In this document: in pieces, positions 10,578 through 22,481 of the stretch
Layout of the letters: every line of letters begins with the position of its first letter
Numbering within the stretch: the stretch's first letter is position 1
NCBI RefSeq assembly: GCF_018143015.1
Contig: NC_054748.1
Coordinates: 15,552,967-15,616,966 of the forward strand
Direction: 5' to 3'
Length of the DNA: 64,000 nt
Origin: Lytechinus variegatus
Taxonomy: Eukaryota; Echinodermata; Echinoidea; Temnopleuroida; Toxopneustidae
Notes under the pieces: model-generated
Seen by the model: only the letters and a program-made list of their open reading frames with translations
Databases searched by the model: none
Told to the model about the DNA's origin: nothing
Translations under genes and position numbers: made by a program

Positions 10578-13500
10578 ATAGCCCACTCCTACTTGATCAA
10601 CAACCACTCACACAAGTACTTTAATAGTTGAATGAAGAAGAAGAATTCTTCAGCTTGAGCTTCAAAGGACAAGGAGAAAAGAAAAAAGGGATGGGTTCTA
10701 CTCAGGCATACATGATTCGATGCATAATGTTGATGCAGTCTAGGTGAAATTTCCAAGCAGTCTGTAAAACAATATATAGTGTCAAAGAAGCTATTGTATC
10801 TCAGCTTTATTTACCTTAATACTTCTTCTAATTTCAGCACTATGAAAAAAGGAGAATTATCTTTTCAAATGAGCTTAGTTTCTTCTTTTTTAAGATGAAA
10901 TCACCATTTTTGGCGATTTACAGAGAACTGTCCCTGGTGACTTTGTTGTTTTGGGGGTGTGGTAGGTCACAGTTGATTTAACAAATAGTAATCAACAGAA
11001 TGTTTTATAGTTGACTAGTTTTGAATGCTTCTATTCAAAGTAAAATCATCACAGAATCACTTCAGCGATTCGTCTTTGTCTTCTCTGCAATGACATAGGA
11101 TAATGTAGGATTATCCAATAGTATCGAAATAACACATTAGTTATTGAAGGGGTACTCTTGGGTTAGAATACTTGTTAGTGCATCTGAATAGATAGAGTAA
11201 AATTCACCAAGCAAAATTCTGTAAATTTGATCAAAATCTCATAACAAATAATGAAGTTATTGAGGTTTAAAGTTTAGCAATCACTGCCATGAAAATCAAA
11301 TAGTTGGGCCGATGTCATGTTCCCATTTTCACTTTCCTATGTTATTACATGAAATCATTATCATTTTGTATTTTCATTTCTTGTATATATGATTTTTCTC
11401 CCTTGTTACAAAATTGAATTTGCATCAATAATAATAACAAATTGCACTTCTTTCATGCTGAATCCACGCTGTAAAATGCTCAATCCATTTTTTCTCATTC
11501 TTGGTAAACAAAATTGGAATATATGTAAATTCACATAGTAAAATACAAAAGAATATTGAGATATGATGTCATCAGCATGCTCTTCGCATACTAATGAAGA
11601 CATGCATAAAACTGTTTCACTAAGATAATTCTAAATTTTGCTATACCTTATCCGATTTTGATGACATTTTCAGTGTTTTGTCTGTCTGATTTGATTATAT
11701 CTGTGCAAATCATATCATATTCAGTCTGGAAGTACCCCCCTTTAACGGAGAGAAACTTTTCTTATACAACCAATATAAATCTATGCACAATTCTTGCATA
11801 TATAGCCCACTCCTACTTGATCAACAACCACTCACACAAGTACTTTAATAGTTGAATGAAGAAGAAGAATTCTTCAGCTTGAGCTTCAAAGGACAAGGAG
11901 AAAAGAAAAAAGGGATGGGTTCTACTCAGGCATACATGATTCGATGCATAATGTTGATGCAGTCTAGGTGAAATTTCCAAGCAGTCTGTAAAACAATATA
12001 TAGTGTCAAAGAAGCTATTGTATCTCAGCTTTATTTACCTTAATACTTCTTCTAATTTCAGCACTATGAAAAAAGGAGAATTATCTTTTCAAATGAGCTT
12101 AGTTTCTTCTTTTTTAAGATGAAATCACCATTTTTGGCGATTTACAGAGAACTGTCCCTGGTGACTTTGTTGTTTTGGGGGTGTGGTAGGTCACAGTTGA
12201 TTTAACAAATAGAAATCAACAGAATGTTTTATAGTTGACTAGTTTTGAATGCTTCTATTCAAAGTAAAATCATCACAGAATCACTTCAGCGATTCGTCTT
12301 TGTCTTCTCTGCAATGACATAGGATAATGTAGGATTATCCAATAGTATCGAAATAACACATTAGTTATTGAAGGGGTACTCTTGGGTTAGAATACTTGTT
12401 AGTGCATCTGAATAGATAGAGTAAAATTCACCAAGCAAAATTCTGTAAATTTGATCAAAATCTCATAACAAATAATGAAGTTATTGAGGTTTAAAGTTTA
12501 GCAATCACTGCCATGAAAATCAAATAGTTGGGCCGATGTCATGTTCCCATTTTCACTTTCCTATGTTATTACATGAAATCATTATCATTTTGTATTTTCA
12601 TTTCTTGTATATATGATTTTTCTCCCTTGTTACAAAATTGAATTTGCATCAATAATAATAACAAATTGCACTTCTTTCATGCTGAATCCACGCTGTAAAA
12701 TGCTCAATCCATTTTTTTGGTAAACAAAATTGGAATATATGTAAATTCACATAGTAAAATACAAAGGAATATTGAGATATGATGTCATCAGCATGCTCTT
12801 CGCATACTAATGAAGACATGCATAAAACTGTTTCACTAAGATAATTCTAAATTTTGCTATACCTTATCCGATTTTGATGACATTTTCAGTGTTTTGTCTG
12901 TCTGATTTGATTATATCTGTGCAAATCATATCATATTCAGTCTGGAAGTACCCCCCTTTAACGGAGAGAAACTTTTCTTATACAACCAATATAAATCTAA
13001 ATTCTTGCATATATAGCCCACTCCTACTTGATCAACAACCACTCACACAAGTACTTTAATAGTTGAATGAAGAAGAAGAATTCTTCAGCTTGAGCTTCAA
13101 AGGACAAGGAGAAAAGAAAAAAGGGATGGGTTCTACTCAGGCATACATGATTCGATGCATAATGTTGATGCAGTCTAGGTGAAATTTCCAAGCAGTCTGT
13201 AAAACAATATATAGTGTCAAAGAAGCTATTGTATCTCAGCTTTATTTACCTTAATACTTCTTCTAATTTCAGCACTATGAAAAAAGGAGAATTATCTTTT
13301 CAAATGAGCTTAGTTTCTTCTTTTTTAAGATGAAATCACCATTTTTGGCGATTTACAGAGAACTGTCCCTGGTGACTTTGTTGTTTTGGGGGTGTGGTAG
13401 GTCACAGTTGATTTAACAAATAGTAATCAACAGAATGTTTTATAGTTGACTAGTTTTGAATGCTTCTATTCAAAGTAAAATCATCACAGAATCACTTCAG

Positions 13501-14222
13501 CGATTCGTCTTTGTCTTCTCTGCAATGACATAGGATAATGTAGGATTATCCAATAGTATCGAAATAACACATTAGTTATTGAAGGGGTACTCTTGGGTTA
13601 GAATACTTGTTAGTGCATCTGAATAGATAGAGTAAAATTCACCAAGCAAAATTCTGTAAATTTGATCAAAATCTCATAACAAATAATGAAGTTATTGAGG
13701 TTTAAAGTTTAGCAATCACTGCCATGAAAATCAAATAGTTGGGCCGATGTCATGTTCCCATTTTCACTTTCCTATGTTATTACATGAAATCATTATCATT
13801 TTGTATTTTCATTTCTTGTATATATGATTTTTCTCCCTTGTTACAAAATTGAATTTGCATCAATAATAATAACAAATTGCACTTCTTTCATGCTGAATCC
13901 ACGCTGTAAAATGCTCAATCCATTTTTTCTCATTCTTGGTAAACAAAATTGGAATATATGTAAATTCACATAGTAAAATACAAAAGAATATTGAGATATG
14001 ATGTCATCAGCATGCTCTTCGCATACTAATGAAGACATGCATAAAACTGTTTCACTAAGATAATTCTAAATTTTGCTATACCTTATCCGATTTTGATGAC
14101 ATTTTCAGTGTTTTGTCTGTCTGATTTGATTATATCTGTGCAAATCATATCATATTCAGTCTGGAAGTACCCCCCTTTAACGGAGAGAAACTTTTCTTAT
14201 ACAACCAATATAAATCTAAATA
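10578..14222. repeat. Three near-identical ~1.2-kb tandem units in the last HPS5 intron
   Basis: The units begin at 10578, 11802 and 13013 with 'atagcccactcctacttgat', giving lengths of about 1224, 1211 and 1210 bp. By eye the copies differ by only a few substitutions and small indels, for example a missing 'ctcattc' near 12715 in the middle copy. Each unit contains one fold-back MITE running from 'gaaggggtactcttgggtta' (11145 in copy 1) to 'ctggaagtacccccctttaa' (11745). The MITE therefore inserted before amplification. The array makes up almost half of the 8.4-kb intron that splits the RING-like motif. It has no convincing coding frame. Confidence 0.95.
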
Positions 14223-14414
14223 AGAATCTATGAATTGTTTATTGCCAAGTTACTAATTTCATGAAATATTGTCAAGAAAATTATGAATGTACGAATATAC
14301 ATCATGTCTAGAAAACAATTTGAATAAACATGCATTTTAGATGTTGACGTTGCTGGCCATCTATAGTTGTGGTTGATTGGATCAGTCGCAGCTCTTTGTA
14401 AGACGGTGCCCAGT

Positions 14415-14835
14415 TGTCTGTGGGATTATTTCCAATTCATCTTATTCCACTTTGTCCATTTGCCAACCCGTCTACCACTTTTGTTCTACCATCAGTTCAT
14501 CCACTATCCACATGGTCTAATTGCCAATTCGTCCACTCGCCATTTCATGTAATAATCAGTTGGTACAATAGCCATTTCGTCCATACACCATTTGGTCTAA
14601 TTGGACTAAGTGTTAATCGTGCAAATGAATGAATATGAAATGGATATTAGACCAACTGGTTATGAGACGAAATGGTGATTAGGCAAAGTGATGATTGGAC
14701 CAAATTGTTATTGGACCAGATGGTTTTTAGATGAAATATTTTTGGACGGAATGGCGTGAGACTAAATTGAAGGAGACCATATGGTAAGTGGACGAGTTGG
14801 CAGTAGACAAATGGGCAATTTACCGTTTTGTGTGT
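14415..14835. mobile_element. 'Phrase-repeat' fold-back element P, copy 1
   Basis: The left arm is a degenerate run of short phrases such as 'ccaattcgtccactcgcc' and 'catggtctaattgcc'. The right arm is the inverted form, for example 'gaccatatggtaagtggac' and 'gacgagttggcagtagac'. It ends 'gggcaatttaccg'. A related copy at 56656-57057 has the same order of phrases and the same end. Confidence 0.75.
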
Positions 14836-15358
14836 GGAAGATTCAATGTAAAATGATGTTCATATTCTGTGGATCAGACTGTACAAGCCATGCTATAATC
14901 CATTATACAACTCCCAAGAATGTTCTGTAATCCGATTGGTCCAATCAGATCACATGATATACAGTGAATTGCACTATTGCATCCAAAAGTCCTATCCTGC
15001 ACTCTGACGTCAGAGTGCAGGATAGTACAAGGTGACCTGGAGTGATCTAGAATTTAAATCAAATCATAGCATTCGGGGCAAGTCAGTAACATGGGAGAGG
15101 AGGGGATTGTATTAAACAAACAATGTGCATTTTTTTGCATTTGTATCAAACAAACAATGTACATTTTTGTGCATAGAGGACCTAAATAATGAACTCTGTG
15201 CTCGACTCGTCTAATGGATATACCGCACTCGGTTCTGCAGACCTCGGTGCGGTATATCGACTGGCTCTTCTCGCACATTGTTCATTATTTGGCCCTGCAT
15301 GCACGCACTTACATGTATATGTATATTTTCACAAATCCTGTTTTTATTTCATTGACAG
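14836..15358. other. HPS5 intron with two short perfect hairpins
   Basis: A palindrome at about 14992-15025 is built around 'gcactctgacgtcagagtgc'. A second hairpin at about 15217-15259 has arms 'gatataccgcac' and 'gtgcggtatatc'. Both look like cores of short fold-back elements. Confidence 0.55.
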
Positions 15359-15438
15359 GCCATGCATTCCATATACCCTGCATTCCGGAAAAGGCGTGTA
15401 CCTTCTGTTACTATGGCAACCAAGAGAAGCACACCTGA
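15359..15438 (+). CDS. HPS5: HPS5, C-terminal block, exon 5 of 5: second half of the RING-H2-like motif and stop
   Basis: The acceptor is 'tttcattgacag'; the stop codon TGA is at 15436-15438. The exon encodes HAFHIPCIPEKACTFCYYG and then NQEKHT. Joined to the previous exon, the ligands read Cys-x2-Cys-x19-Cys-x1-His-x2-His-x2-Cys-x5-Cys-x2-Cys, which satisfies the RING-H2 consensus (C3H2C3). C-terminal RING-like domains are known in VPS8, VPS11, VPS18 and VPS41, which share a propeller-solenoid plan. Whether this one binds an E2 or is only structural cannot be told. No clear AATAAA was seen in the first few hundred bases downstream. Confidence 0.83.
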
Positions 15439-15677
15439 GCATGCATCAGTCTATCAACCATCTACAAATAAGGCATGTAGATGACCCGGGTCCTTTTTTT
15501 TTAAGTTGTCACAATTCATGAGAATAATTTCTTTACAGTTGGCTAGCCCATGCACATTGACAGTTGTGCTCAAAAGTTTGTGAACCCACCACAAAATACA
15601 CTCCTCTGTGCCGAGTGTAGAATGTACATGTAGTCAACAACACTACAATGTTCAGTGGCGAGCCCAGACAAACAAAC

Positions 15678-16289
15678 TTAAAGGTCAAGTCCACCTCAGA
15701 AAAATGTTGATTTGAATCAATAGAGAAAAATCAGACAAGCACAATGCTGAAAATTTCATCAAAATCGGATGTAAAATAAGAAAGTTATGACATTTCAAAG
15801 TTTCGCTTATTTTCAACAAAATAGTTATATGAACGAGCCAGTTACATCCAAATGAGAGAGTCGATCATGTCACTCACTCACTATTTCTTTTGTTTTTTAT
15901 TGTTTGAATTATACAATATTTCAATTTTTACGAATTTGACGATTAGAACCTCCTTGCCTGAAGCACAAAATGTTAAAATAATGGAATTCCATGTGTTCAG
16001 TGAGGAATGAAACTTCATTTCACATGACAATGACGAGAAAATAAAAATATTTCATATTTCATATAATAAATTACAAAAGAAATAGTGAGTGAGTGATGTC
16101 ATCAACTCTCTCTTTTGGATGTAACTGGCTTGTTCATATAACTATTTTGTTGAAAATAAGCGAAACTTTTGAAATGCCATAACTTTCTTATTTTACATCC
16201 GATTTTGATGAAATTTTCAGTGTTATGCTTGTTGAATTTTTCTCATTTTATTCAAATCAAGTTTTTGTTGGGGTGGACTTGTCCTTTAA
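15678..16289. mobile_element. Fold-back MITE, family A, complete copy
   Basis: The ends TTAAAGGTCAAGTCCACC and GGTGGACTTGTCCTTTAA and the inverted arms match the copy at 531-1135 closely along the whole length. It lies in the region just downstream of the HPS5 stop codon. Confidence 0.88.
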
Positions 16290-16703
16290 AGCCCCTTTCA
16301 CAACGGATGGTGCGACTGCTTACAACCATTGCGATTCTGTCCAACATATATTGTGACCAAATCATCACAAATGATCGCCGAGCAATTGTGACAGCCCCTT
16401 TATTGAATGTTATACCTGAACTTTATCCCCTTACTTCACATTCCAGAACTTGAACACTTCAGAAATGTTCATGTTGTGGTGGAATTCACTAACCTTTGTA
16501 TAGCATCACTTCATATAATGTACCTAGGGAATGATCTTGGATTTAACAAAAATGGGCCCCAATTTTTTTATGGAAAAGGGTCCTTCAACAGGAAGGATGT
16601 GCCCCCGACCCTTCCACTCTTGCCCATACCCATAGAGACATCGGAACAAAGGGACGAGTGGAAACACCACGGCTGAAAATGGGTTGCCTTAAATAAAGTC
16701 TTT

Positions 16704-16989
16704 GGCCCGTATTCTGAAGTCAGGTTTAACTTAAACTCAGGTTGAAAGTGGTGGTTTAAGTATGGACAGCCAATCGTTACATAATCACTAATAGTAGAGA
16801 CATCCTACTTCAGCTCATTCGGCTCTCAAATCATTTATAATTGTGTAGGAAGCATAAATGATTGTCTTCACCATCGATGAATCAGGAAATAGCACAGTAA
16901 ACATAGAAACATACAACTTAATAAAAATTTTGACTTTCCATACTTAAACCACAACTTTATACCTGAGTTTAGACTTCAGAATACGGGTC
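16704..16989. mobile_element. Small fold-back MITE, about 286 bp
   Basis: The left end 'ggcccgtattctgaagtcag' pairs with the right end 'gacttcagaatacgggtc'. The inner arms carry 'aacttaaactcaggttgaaa' and 'tacctgagttt'. It is non-coding. Confidence 0.8.
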
Positions 16990-18069
16990 TTTGTCTCAGA
17001 ATTTTGATTTGAACCATGTATCGTGGCGGGGCTGATAAATCCTTGTTTCTAAAAAAAAAAAAAAATTGAGGGCATCTTTGAAAAGGCTGTTCTTTTTTTA
17101 ATATAGCAATGGTGGCAGTCTCATGTTGTCTGAAAACAGTCTCTTAGACTCTGTGAAGAACTCTTTTTGAGGCAAAAAGGTTGCTGCCCATGTTATAACT
17201 CTATAATCCAGCTTATTTTGAGCTGTCATCAAAACATTTAAACTTTGAGATACAAGGTTTTAGCGATACTGTACCATAAGTGTCATATAACGATGATCAG
17301 GGGGCTATTTTGTTATGCTGTTTTTATTAAATATATTCATAACTGGTGACAGTTTCTTGTGCTAAATTGTGCTCATTTTCCTGGTTTTAGTAATGAAATA
17401 GGACTTCATTTCCAATAACCCTCCTCAAACTTTGACAAATATTTAACTTTGCATTCAAATTCTGTTCATCAAGGATGGGCTTTCAAAATCTGCTTGCAAA
17501 AAAGAAAAGCAAAGAGGAGAGTCTATTCAGCTTTCAAGTGAGGGTCACCAGTCATGTGTGAAATCATGCATATAAAGTGACAAAAAACTTTTGTGAAATA
17601 AGAGGCTTAGGCCAACATCCGTGTGTGCGTGAGTTAAATCATGCATTACCTCTAAACAACTTTAGGGAAAAAACACATCTATAGGCTTATCTGTCAGAAG
17701 GTAAGTATTAAATACCATGAGAGGCATGCATAGTCATAACTACAGTATGTCAACTGTTGGTTTCAATCCTTTCATTCTGCTTTGAAGCGACCTGCAATTG
17801 TCAAGTCATGGGGAAATTGAATCAATACGAAATTTGCAAAAGGCCAATTGACTTGCATAATATAATCCGTCCGTCATGAGAGCATAATTTGCATCGGATT
17901 TCTACACGAATTCACGCTTTTGAGCAATTGTTGGGCCGACATTCGCTTACAGAATGTTGCGTAATTTCGGAACTTAGGGGTTAGGGTTAAAGTAAAATTT
18001 CAGTATCACTTGAAGCAGTTAAAAATTTTTTGCATGGATGATTAATCACGAAAAATGTTGAGGGGGCCT
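16990..18069. other. Intergenic, nothing recognised
   Basis: AT-rich sequence with a poly-A run at 17050-17064. I see no supported gene or repeat. Confidence 0.4.
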
Positions 18070-18490
18070 GAATCAGCCCCATCCATAATTCTGAAGCTTC
18101 GTTATTTCGATGGTTTGGATATTCCGAAGGTTCGTTATTCCAAACATTCATATTTCCGAAGGTTCCTAATTCCAAAGGTTGGTTAGTCCGAAAACGAAAT
18201 GAGGTTCATAATTCCGAAAGGCTCGTTGGTCCGAAAACAAAGTGAGGTTCGTAATTCCGAAGGTTCGTTAATCAGAAAAGGAAATGAGGTTTGTAAGTCC
18301 GAAAATGAAATGATTAACGAATCTTATTTCGTTTTCGGACTAACGAACCTTCGGAACAACGAACCTTATTTCATTTTCGGATGAACGAATCTTCGGAACA
18401 TCGACCTTGTTTTGTTTTCGGATTATCAAACCTTCGGAATAACGAACCTTCGGAATAACGAACCTTCGGAATAACGCCACAAATGTTCGG
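18070..18490. mobile_element. 'Phrase-repeat' fold-back element built on TTCCGAAGGTTCGTTA
   Basis: The left half repeats 'ttccgaaggttcgttatt', 'ttccgaaggttc' and 'gtccgaaaacgaaatgagg'. The right half repeats the inverted phrases 'cggaataacgaaccttcgga' and 'tttcgttttcggactaacga'. It has the same design as element P but a different phrase. Short open frames across it are artefacts. Confidence 0.75.
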
Positions 18491-18494
18491 CTTT

Positions 18495-18692
18495 AACTCG
18501 AGCTTCCTTTCAGCGCTCATGCATTCAAGGAATTAATCCTGCCGGGTACCCATTCACCTCACTTGGGTTAAGTGCAGCACAATGTGGATAGATTTCTTGC
18601 TGAAGGAAATTACGCCATGGGTGGGATTCGAACCCACAACCCTCTGTTTAAAAGTCAGAAGACTTATCCACTAGGCCACAATGCTCCATAAA
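18495..18692 (-). mobile_element. tRNA-derived SINE, minus strand, well preserved head
   Basis: Read on the minus strand it begins 'ggagcattgtggcctagtgg' with tRNA-like A and B boxes; the B box is 'gggttcgaatcccac' near 18630. It then runs 'aatttccttcagcaagaaa', 'cacattgtgctgcactt' and 'gggtacccggcagga'. The body shared with copies at 26415, 46615, 60610 and 61095 shows it is a SINE and not a working tRNA gene. Confidence 0.85.
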
Positions 18693-19649
18693 TGATTCAA
18701 TGAATTCCAGTTCTTTAATGTTCTTAATGACTGAAAATATTGAAATAATGAAACCCATGTACTTACACCTGCTGTCTCGGTGTACTACATGTATATGAAT
18801 TGCTACAGAACACAGAAATATCTTTATGAATTGTTAAAGAGGATATACAGTATTTACAAACTTTCTTGTTCATACAATGTCCCTCAAGACAAGAAAAGAT
18901 TTTACGCTGTCAAATTTGGACAATTATTTGAAATGAAAAACAGCTAAAATAGAATTAATGAGTTTTATTCAATTGTTTCATGTATTGGTTATTTGTTTTG
19001 GACAATTCAGGTTTAAAATGGCATCCTTACTTACTTCATGGGAGCACTTACATTGCTTAGTATACTTAGTATTATATTTTTTATGAAGGATTTTATGAAT
19101 TTATATTAGAAATATATGAATTTATATTATAGAAATATATTGATTTATACTATAGATATATATATATTACTGTATATGAACTTTGATTTAAAAACTATAA
19201 ACTGTGTGTGTTCAATGAGCAATGTTCATGATATGTAATGTAATATGTATAAAGAATATAATTGTCTAGTGAATTATGATTTAACAAGATTTTAACAAGA
19301 TGTACGGGTTTACGGGAGAGGATTTACTAACTGAAATATACATGATTGATTATGATGTAAAAACTAACCAAAGAGATGTAGATCTATACAGATATATTTT
19401 TTACAAGTAGGTGAACCATCATAGGTACCAAATAGTTCGCAAAACTGACACAGACCATGGCAGATTCTGTACAAGTTTTACTCTTGTCCACCTTCCTATT
19501 TTTAGAAGATGATTTTTTTTGCCCCAGACTTGTGAATATACCCCCTCACAACTTATTGATGCTAAGAACTTGTTGTGTAAAGCATTACTATGTTTCTGTG
19601 CTATCAACATGTACACAGTTTTGTATCATTATTCAATGTTTTTGTTCAC
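18693..19649. other. Intergenic AT-rich sequence, nothing recognised
   Basis: Short imperfect TATA-rich stretches occur around 19080-19170. I see no supported coding or repeat feature. Confidence 0.4.
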
Positions 19650-19968
19650 TAGCGTACCTACCGGGGGGGGGGGGGGCAGGGGGGGGGAGTCTGCCCCCCT
19701 GACGAGTCACAACCCATGCAAAGGACGTATCCCTGCCCCCCCCCCCCCTGACGAGCTTGAAAGACCTTTTTTGCCCGCCCTTCCTGATACCTTTATTACC
19801 CCCCTGACGAGCTTGAAGACCTTTTTTTCTTTTTTTGCTTTTCACTTTTTTTGGTACATTATCCTTTCAGCACGATTGAAGACCTTTTTTTTTTTGCTTG
19901 TCAAATTTTTTGGCGGACAGTTTTGTCCTCCTCCCCCCCTGTGAAAAATCCTAGGTATGCCACTGTTT
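19650..19968. mobile_element. G/C-run element (GTACCTACCGGGGGG type)
   Basis: It begins 'gcgtacctaccgggggg' and closes with 'cctaggtatgccactg', an inverted end. The interior repeats 'cccctgacgagcttgaa(a)gacc' two to three times. The proline/glycine-rich open frames here come from the G and C runs. Confidence 0.6.
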
Positions 19969-20043
19969 TTTTCATGTTATTTCACATCATTGCAGTGCCG
20001 ATGAAGGCTTGAGGCAGGTTGGAAGTGTCGTAATGATAAACTA

Positions 20044-20622
20044 TTCAGGGGGAATCCAATCTTGGTCATAAAATGTTGTGTTGGAACAGAGAAAAATAAG
20101 ACAAGCAGAATGGTGAAAGTTTGAAGGAAATCGGACAATAAATATTAAAGATATGGCTGCTTTAAAATTGAGATCCCTAGGACTATGTAGATTTCAAATT
20201 GGCAATTGTGTAACTAAATTATAACAAGGAAAGGACAACTTCCCCATAGGCCATGTACTTAATTATCAGGTATAGGGAGTTTCTCTCAAGTTCCAATTCC
20301 CCTGGGGCTGTCATCTACATGTAAATACTGTGTACCCCAGGTGGTATATTATATTACATCCTCATGAAGGAAAAATATAATTGAAAGTAAAATTTTTGAA
20401 AGAAATTACATTTTAGCCATTTTTTGTGTTGGAGTACATGGAAGTGTAGTCCTTGCCTTACATTATCACTATGACATCGCATATGCGGCCAATTTGAAGT
20501 TGCCATGGGTATAATAGTGATTACCAATATTTGCAACTTAAAAATTTATAGCTTTCTTGATAGTTGTCCGATATTGTTCAATCTTTCACCTATCAACTTG
20601 TCTGATTTTTCCTTTTCCCCTA
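20044..20622. mobile_element. Fold-back MITE, family C, diverged copy
   Basis: It starts 'cagggggaatccaatcttgg' and follows the same order as the copy at 3456-4059, in the opposite orientation internally. The right end is decayed. It is non-coding. Confidence 0.75.
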
Positions 20623-20644
20623 AAACCTCTGTCCTTGGCCCCTC

Positions 20645-21062
20645 ATTCAAAGAGCTATGATTGATCCGGGGTCCGTTGCAGAAAGAGTTGCGTTTAAACG
20701 CAAGTCAAAAAATCAATCGCAAGTCCCAAATGCGCGCTGTTGATTGGTTGAAAATCAAGTTGCGCATGATTTTTAGAGTTGCGATTGATAGCAACTCTTT
20801 CTGCAACGGGCCCCAGATCAGTCACAACTATGGACGGCCAGCAACGTCACCATTATAAAATGCAAATTCGTTCGAAATGTTTTCTAGATAGTAATGTTTT
20901 TTCATACGTTCATCATTCTCTTGAAGATTCTGTGCGATTTTCCATGTTGACGAAGGAGATGGTGCGAATTTTATTTTAGAAAAAAATTATGGTATGGATG
21001 GATTTCCATACAGTTGAGATTGATTGGATCAATCATCACTCTTTGTAAGACCGGGCCCAGAT
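20645..21062. mobile_element. Fold-back element Q with a nested GTTTAAAC MITE
   Basis: The outer element runs from 'caaagagctatgattgatc' to 'cactctttgtaagaccgggc'. Within it, 20668-20814 is a complete small MITE with ends 'gtccgttgcagaaagagttg' and 'caactctttctgcaacgggc' and the inner palindrome GTTTAAAC. Other copies of the small MITE are at 27111-27270 and 34416-34580. Confidence 0.75.
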
Positions 21063-21479
21063 ACCTTCGTTTGATATAGCATCTTAAAATTCAAAATTGT
21101 TAAATTTTTTTCACCACCTCAACTTTGGCATCCTCTGTAGCTGTTTAGATTTTTTTCTTTGAATTACTATGCAAAACTAATACACCTTGGTTCATTGGAA
21201 TTGAACTCGAGTGCTATAAATGTATCTACGTGATTTGTTAATCAACTCGATGTGTTTATGTAGTTTACAATGCTACATGACGTAATGTGCATTATATATG
21301 TTGTATTGACATGTAGAACGAGGTTTGTTAAACCGCAGAGCATCTCTTTAAAGAAGTTATAAATAAAAATCAGGCCTAACCTGCAGGTGTATTATGAAAT
21401 AATGTATCATTTAGTGTCCAGAGCTACACTCTTGCTTTGCAAAATTTCAGAGAGTGTGTGAGAGAGAGGAAGGAAGAGG
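21063..21479. other. Intergenic, nothing recognised
   Basis: AT-rich sequence ending in a GA-rich stretch (21455-21485). No feature is supported. Confidence 0.4.
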
Positions 21480-22010
21480 AGAAGGAGAAGAATTGAATTG
21501 AATTCATTCAAACCAGTCAAAAAATTACAAAGTACAAAAAGTACAAAAAAAATAAATGGTTACATTATAAAGAACTGATGAAAATGACAGGTTTGGGACC
21601 CCAAAGAAGCACAGCTTGTAATCAGGGGCCCCTGCATATGATATTTTACTTAAACATAGAACAACTATGAGAAGAAAAAAAAAACACGCAAGCATTCGCA
21701 CACTCACACAGACAAACACACCGTTTCACATTCCAAACATGTCACCCCAGGTGCAACTAACAACTAGTCTTAAATTTATCAAGTAGATATTTATGACAAT
21801 TTCTTAAACCGAGACAGGGTACTGCCATTTCTTATATCAGCAGGACACATATTCCATTCTTTAACACAATTTGTTCTGAAGGATTTCAACGTAGCATTAA
21901 TTCTAGCAAAGGGGTGGTGAATAAGATGTCTCTTACGTGTGTTATAATTCTGAATCTTAGAATTAACCACAAAATTTTCTTGTAAGAAAGAACAATGCAG
22001 GAATTTGTAT
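21480..22010 (-). mobile_element. LINE 3' end (reverse transcriptase C-terminus, 3' UTR and tail), minus strand
   Basis: Minus-strand translation of about 21791-21990 gives NYNTRKRHLIHHPFARINAT, then LKSFRTNCVKEWNMCPADIR and RFKKLS. The order 'NYNTR ... WN.(L/M)P..I ... F(K)KKL' is typical of the C-terminal end of non-LTR retrotransposon reverse transcriptases. A 3' UTR follows and ends in a GAATT-type tail ('gaattcaattcaattctt' on the minus strand, near 21485). The copy is 5'-truncated, and a GA-rich microsatellite (22020-22110) replaces the upstream part. Confidence 0.7.
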
Positions 22011-22318
22011 TTATATACATGGAGAAGAAGAATAAGGAGGAGGGGGAGAAGAAGGAGGGGGAGAAGAAAGAAAGAAAGGAAGACAGAAAGAAAGAAAGAG
22101 GAGAAGAAGAAAATTATCCAAAGTAGGATATAAAACAAATGTACATGTATCAGGCGTGTCATTCGAAAGCACAGTGGGAATTATTAATCCTTGGTTGAAC
22201 TGGCAATGTGAAAATAGTTCTTTCCAGACCAACATCGGACCCCGGACAAATCCACTACTCTTTCTCAAAGCCTGATTCATTTATATAATGAAAATACACA
22301 CTTGAAATATTACCTTAA

Positions 22319-22481
22319 ATACCTTGGTCACATTTACTCTACGGCGGCCGTACGGAGAGTCGAAAACAGCCGTTTTAACATTTTATGTACGAGCTACATA
22401 TAGGTGGTTTGTATGATAATGAACAAAACGGCTGTTTTCGACTCGCCGTACGGCCGCCGTTGAGCAAATGTGACCAAGGTA
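22319..22481. mobile_element. Small fold-back MITE with GC-rich arms
   Basis: The left arm reads 'taccttggtcacatttactc' then 'acggcggccgtacggagagt'. The right arm reads 'cgccgtacggccgccgttga' then 'caaatgtgaccaaggta'. The arms are almost perfect, so it is probably young. Confidence 0.88.

Noticed and set aside
11406-14038. Identical 65-codon minus-strand frames at 11406 and 13841
   Set aside because: They are the same non-coding sequence repeated by the 1.2-kb tandem; the middle unit lacks the frame through a small deletion.
22020-22162. Hydrophobic N-terminal part of a minus-strand frame upstream of the LINE remnant
   Set aside because: It translates a GA-rich microsatellite; only the part below about 21995 resembles reverse transcriptase.
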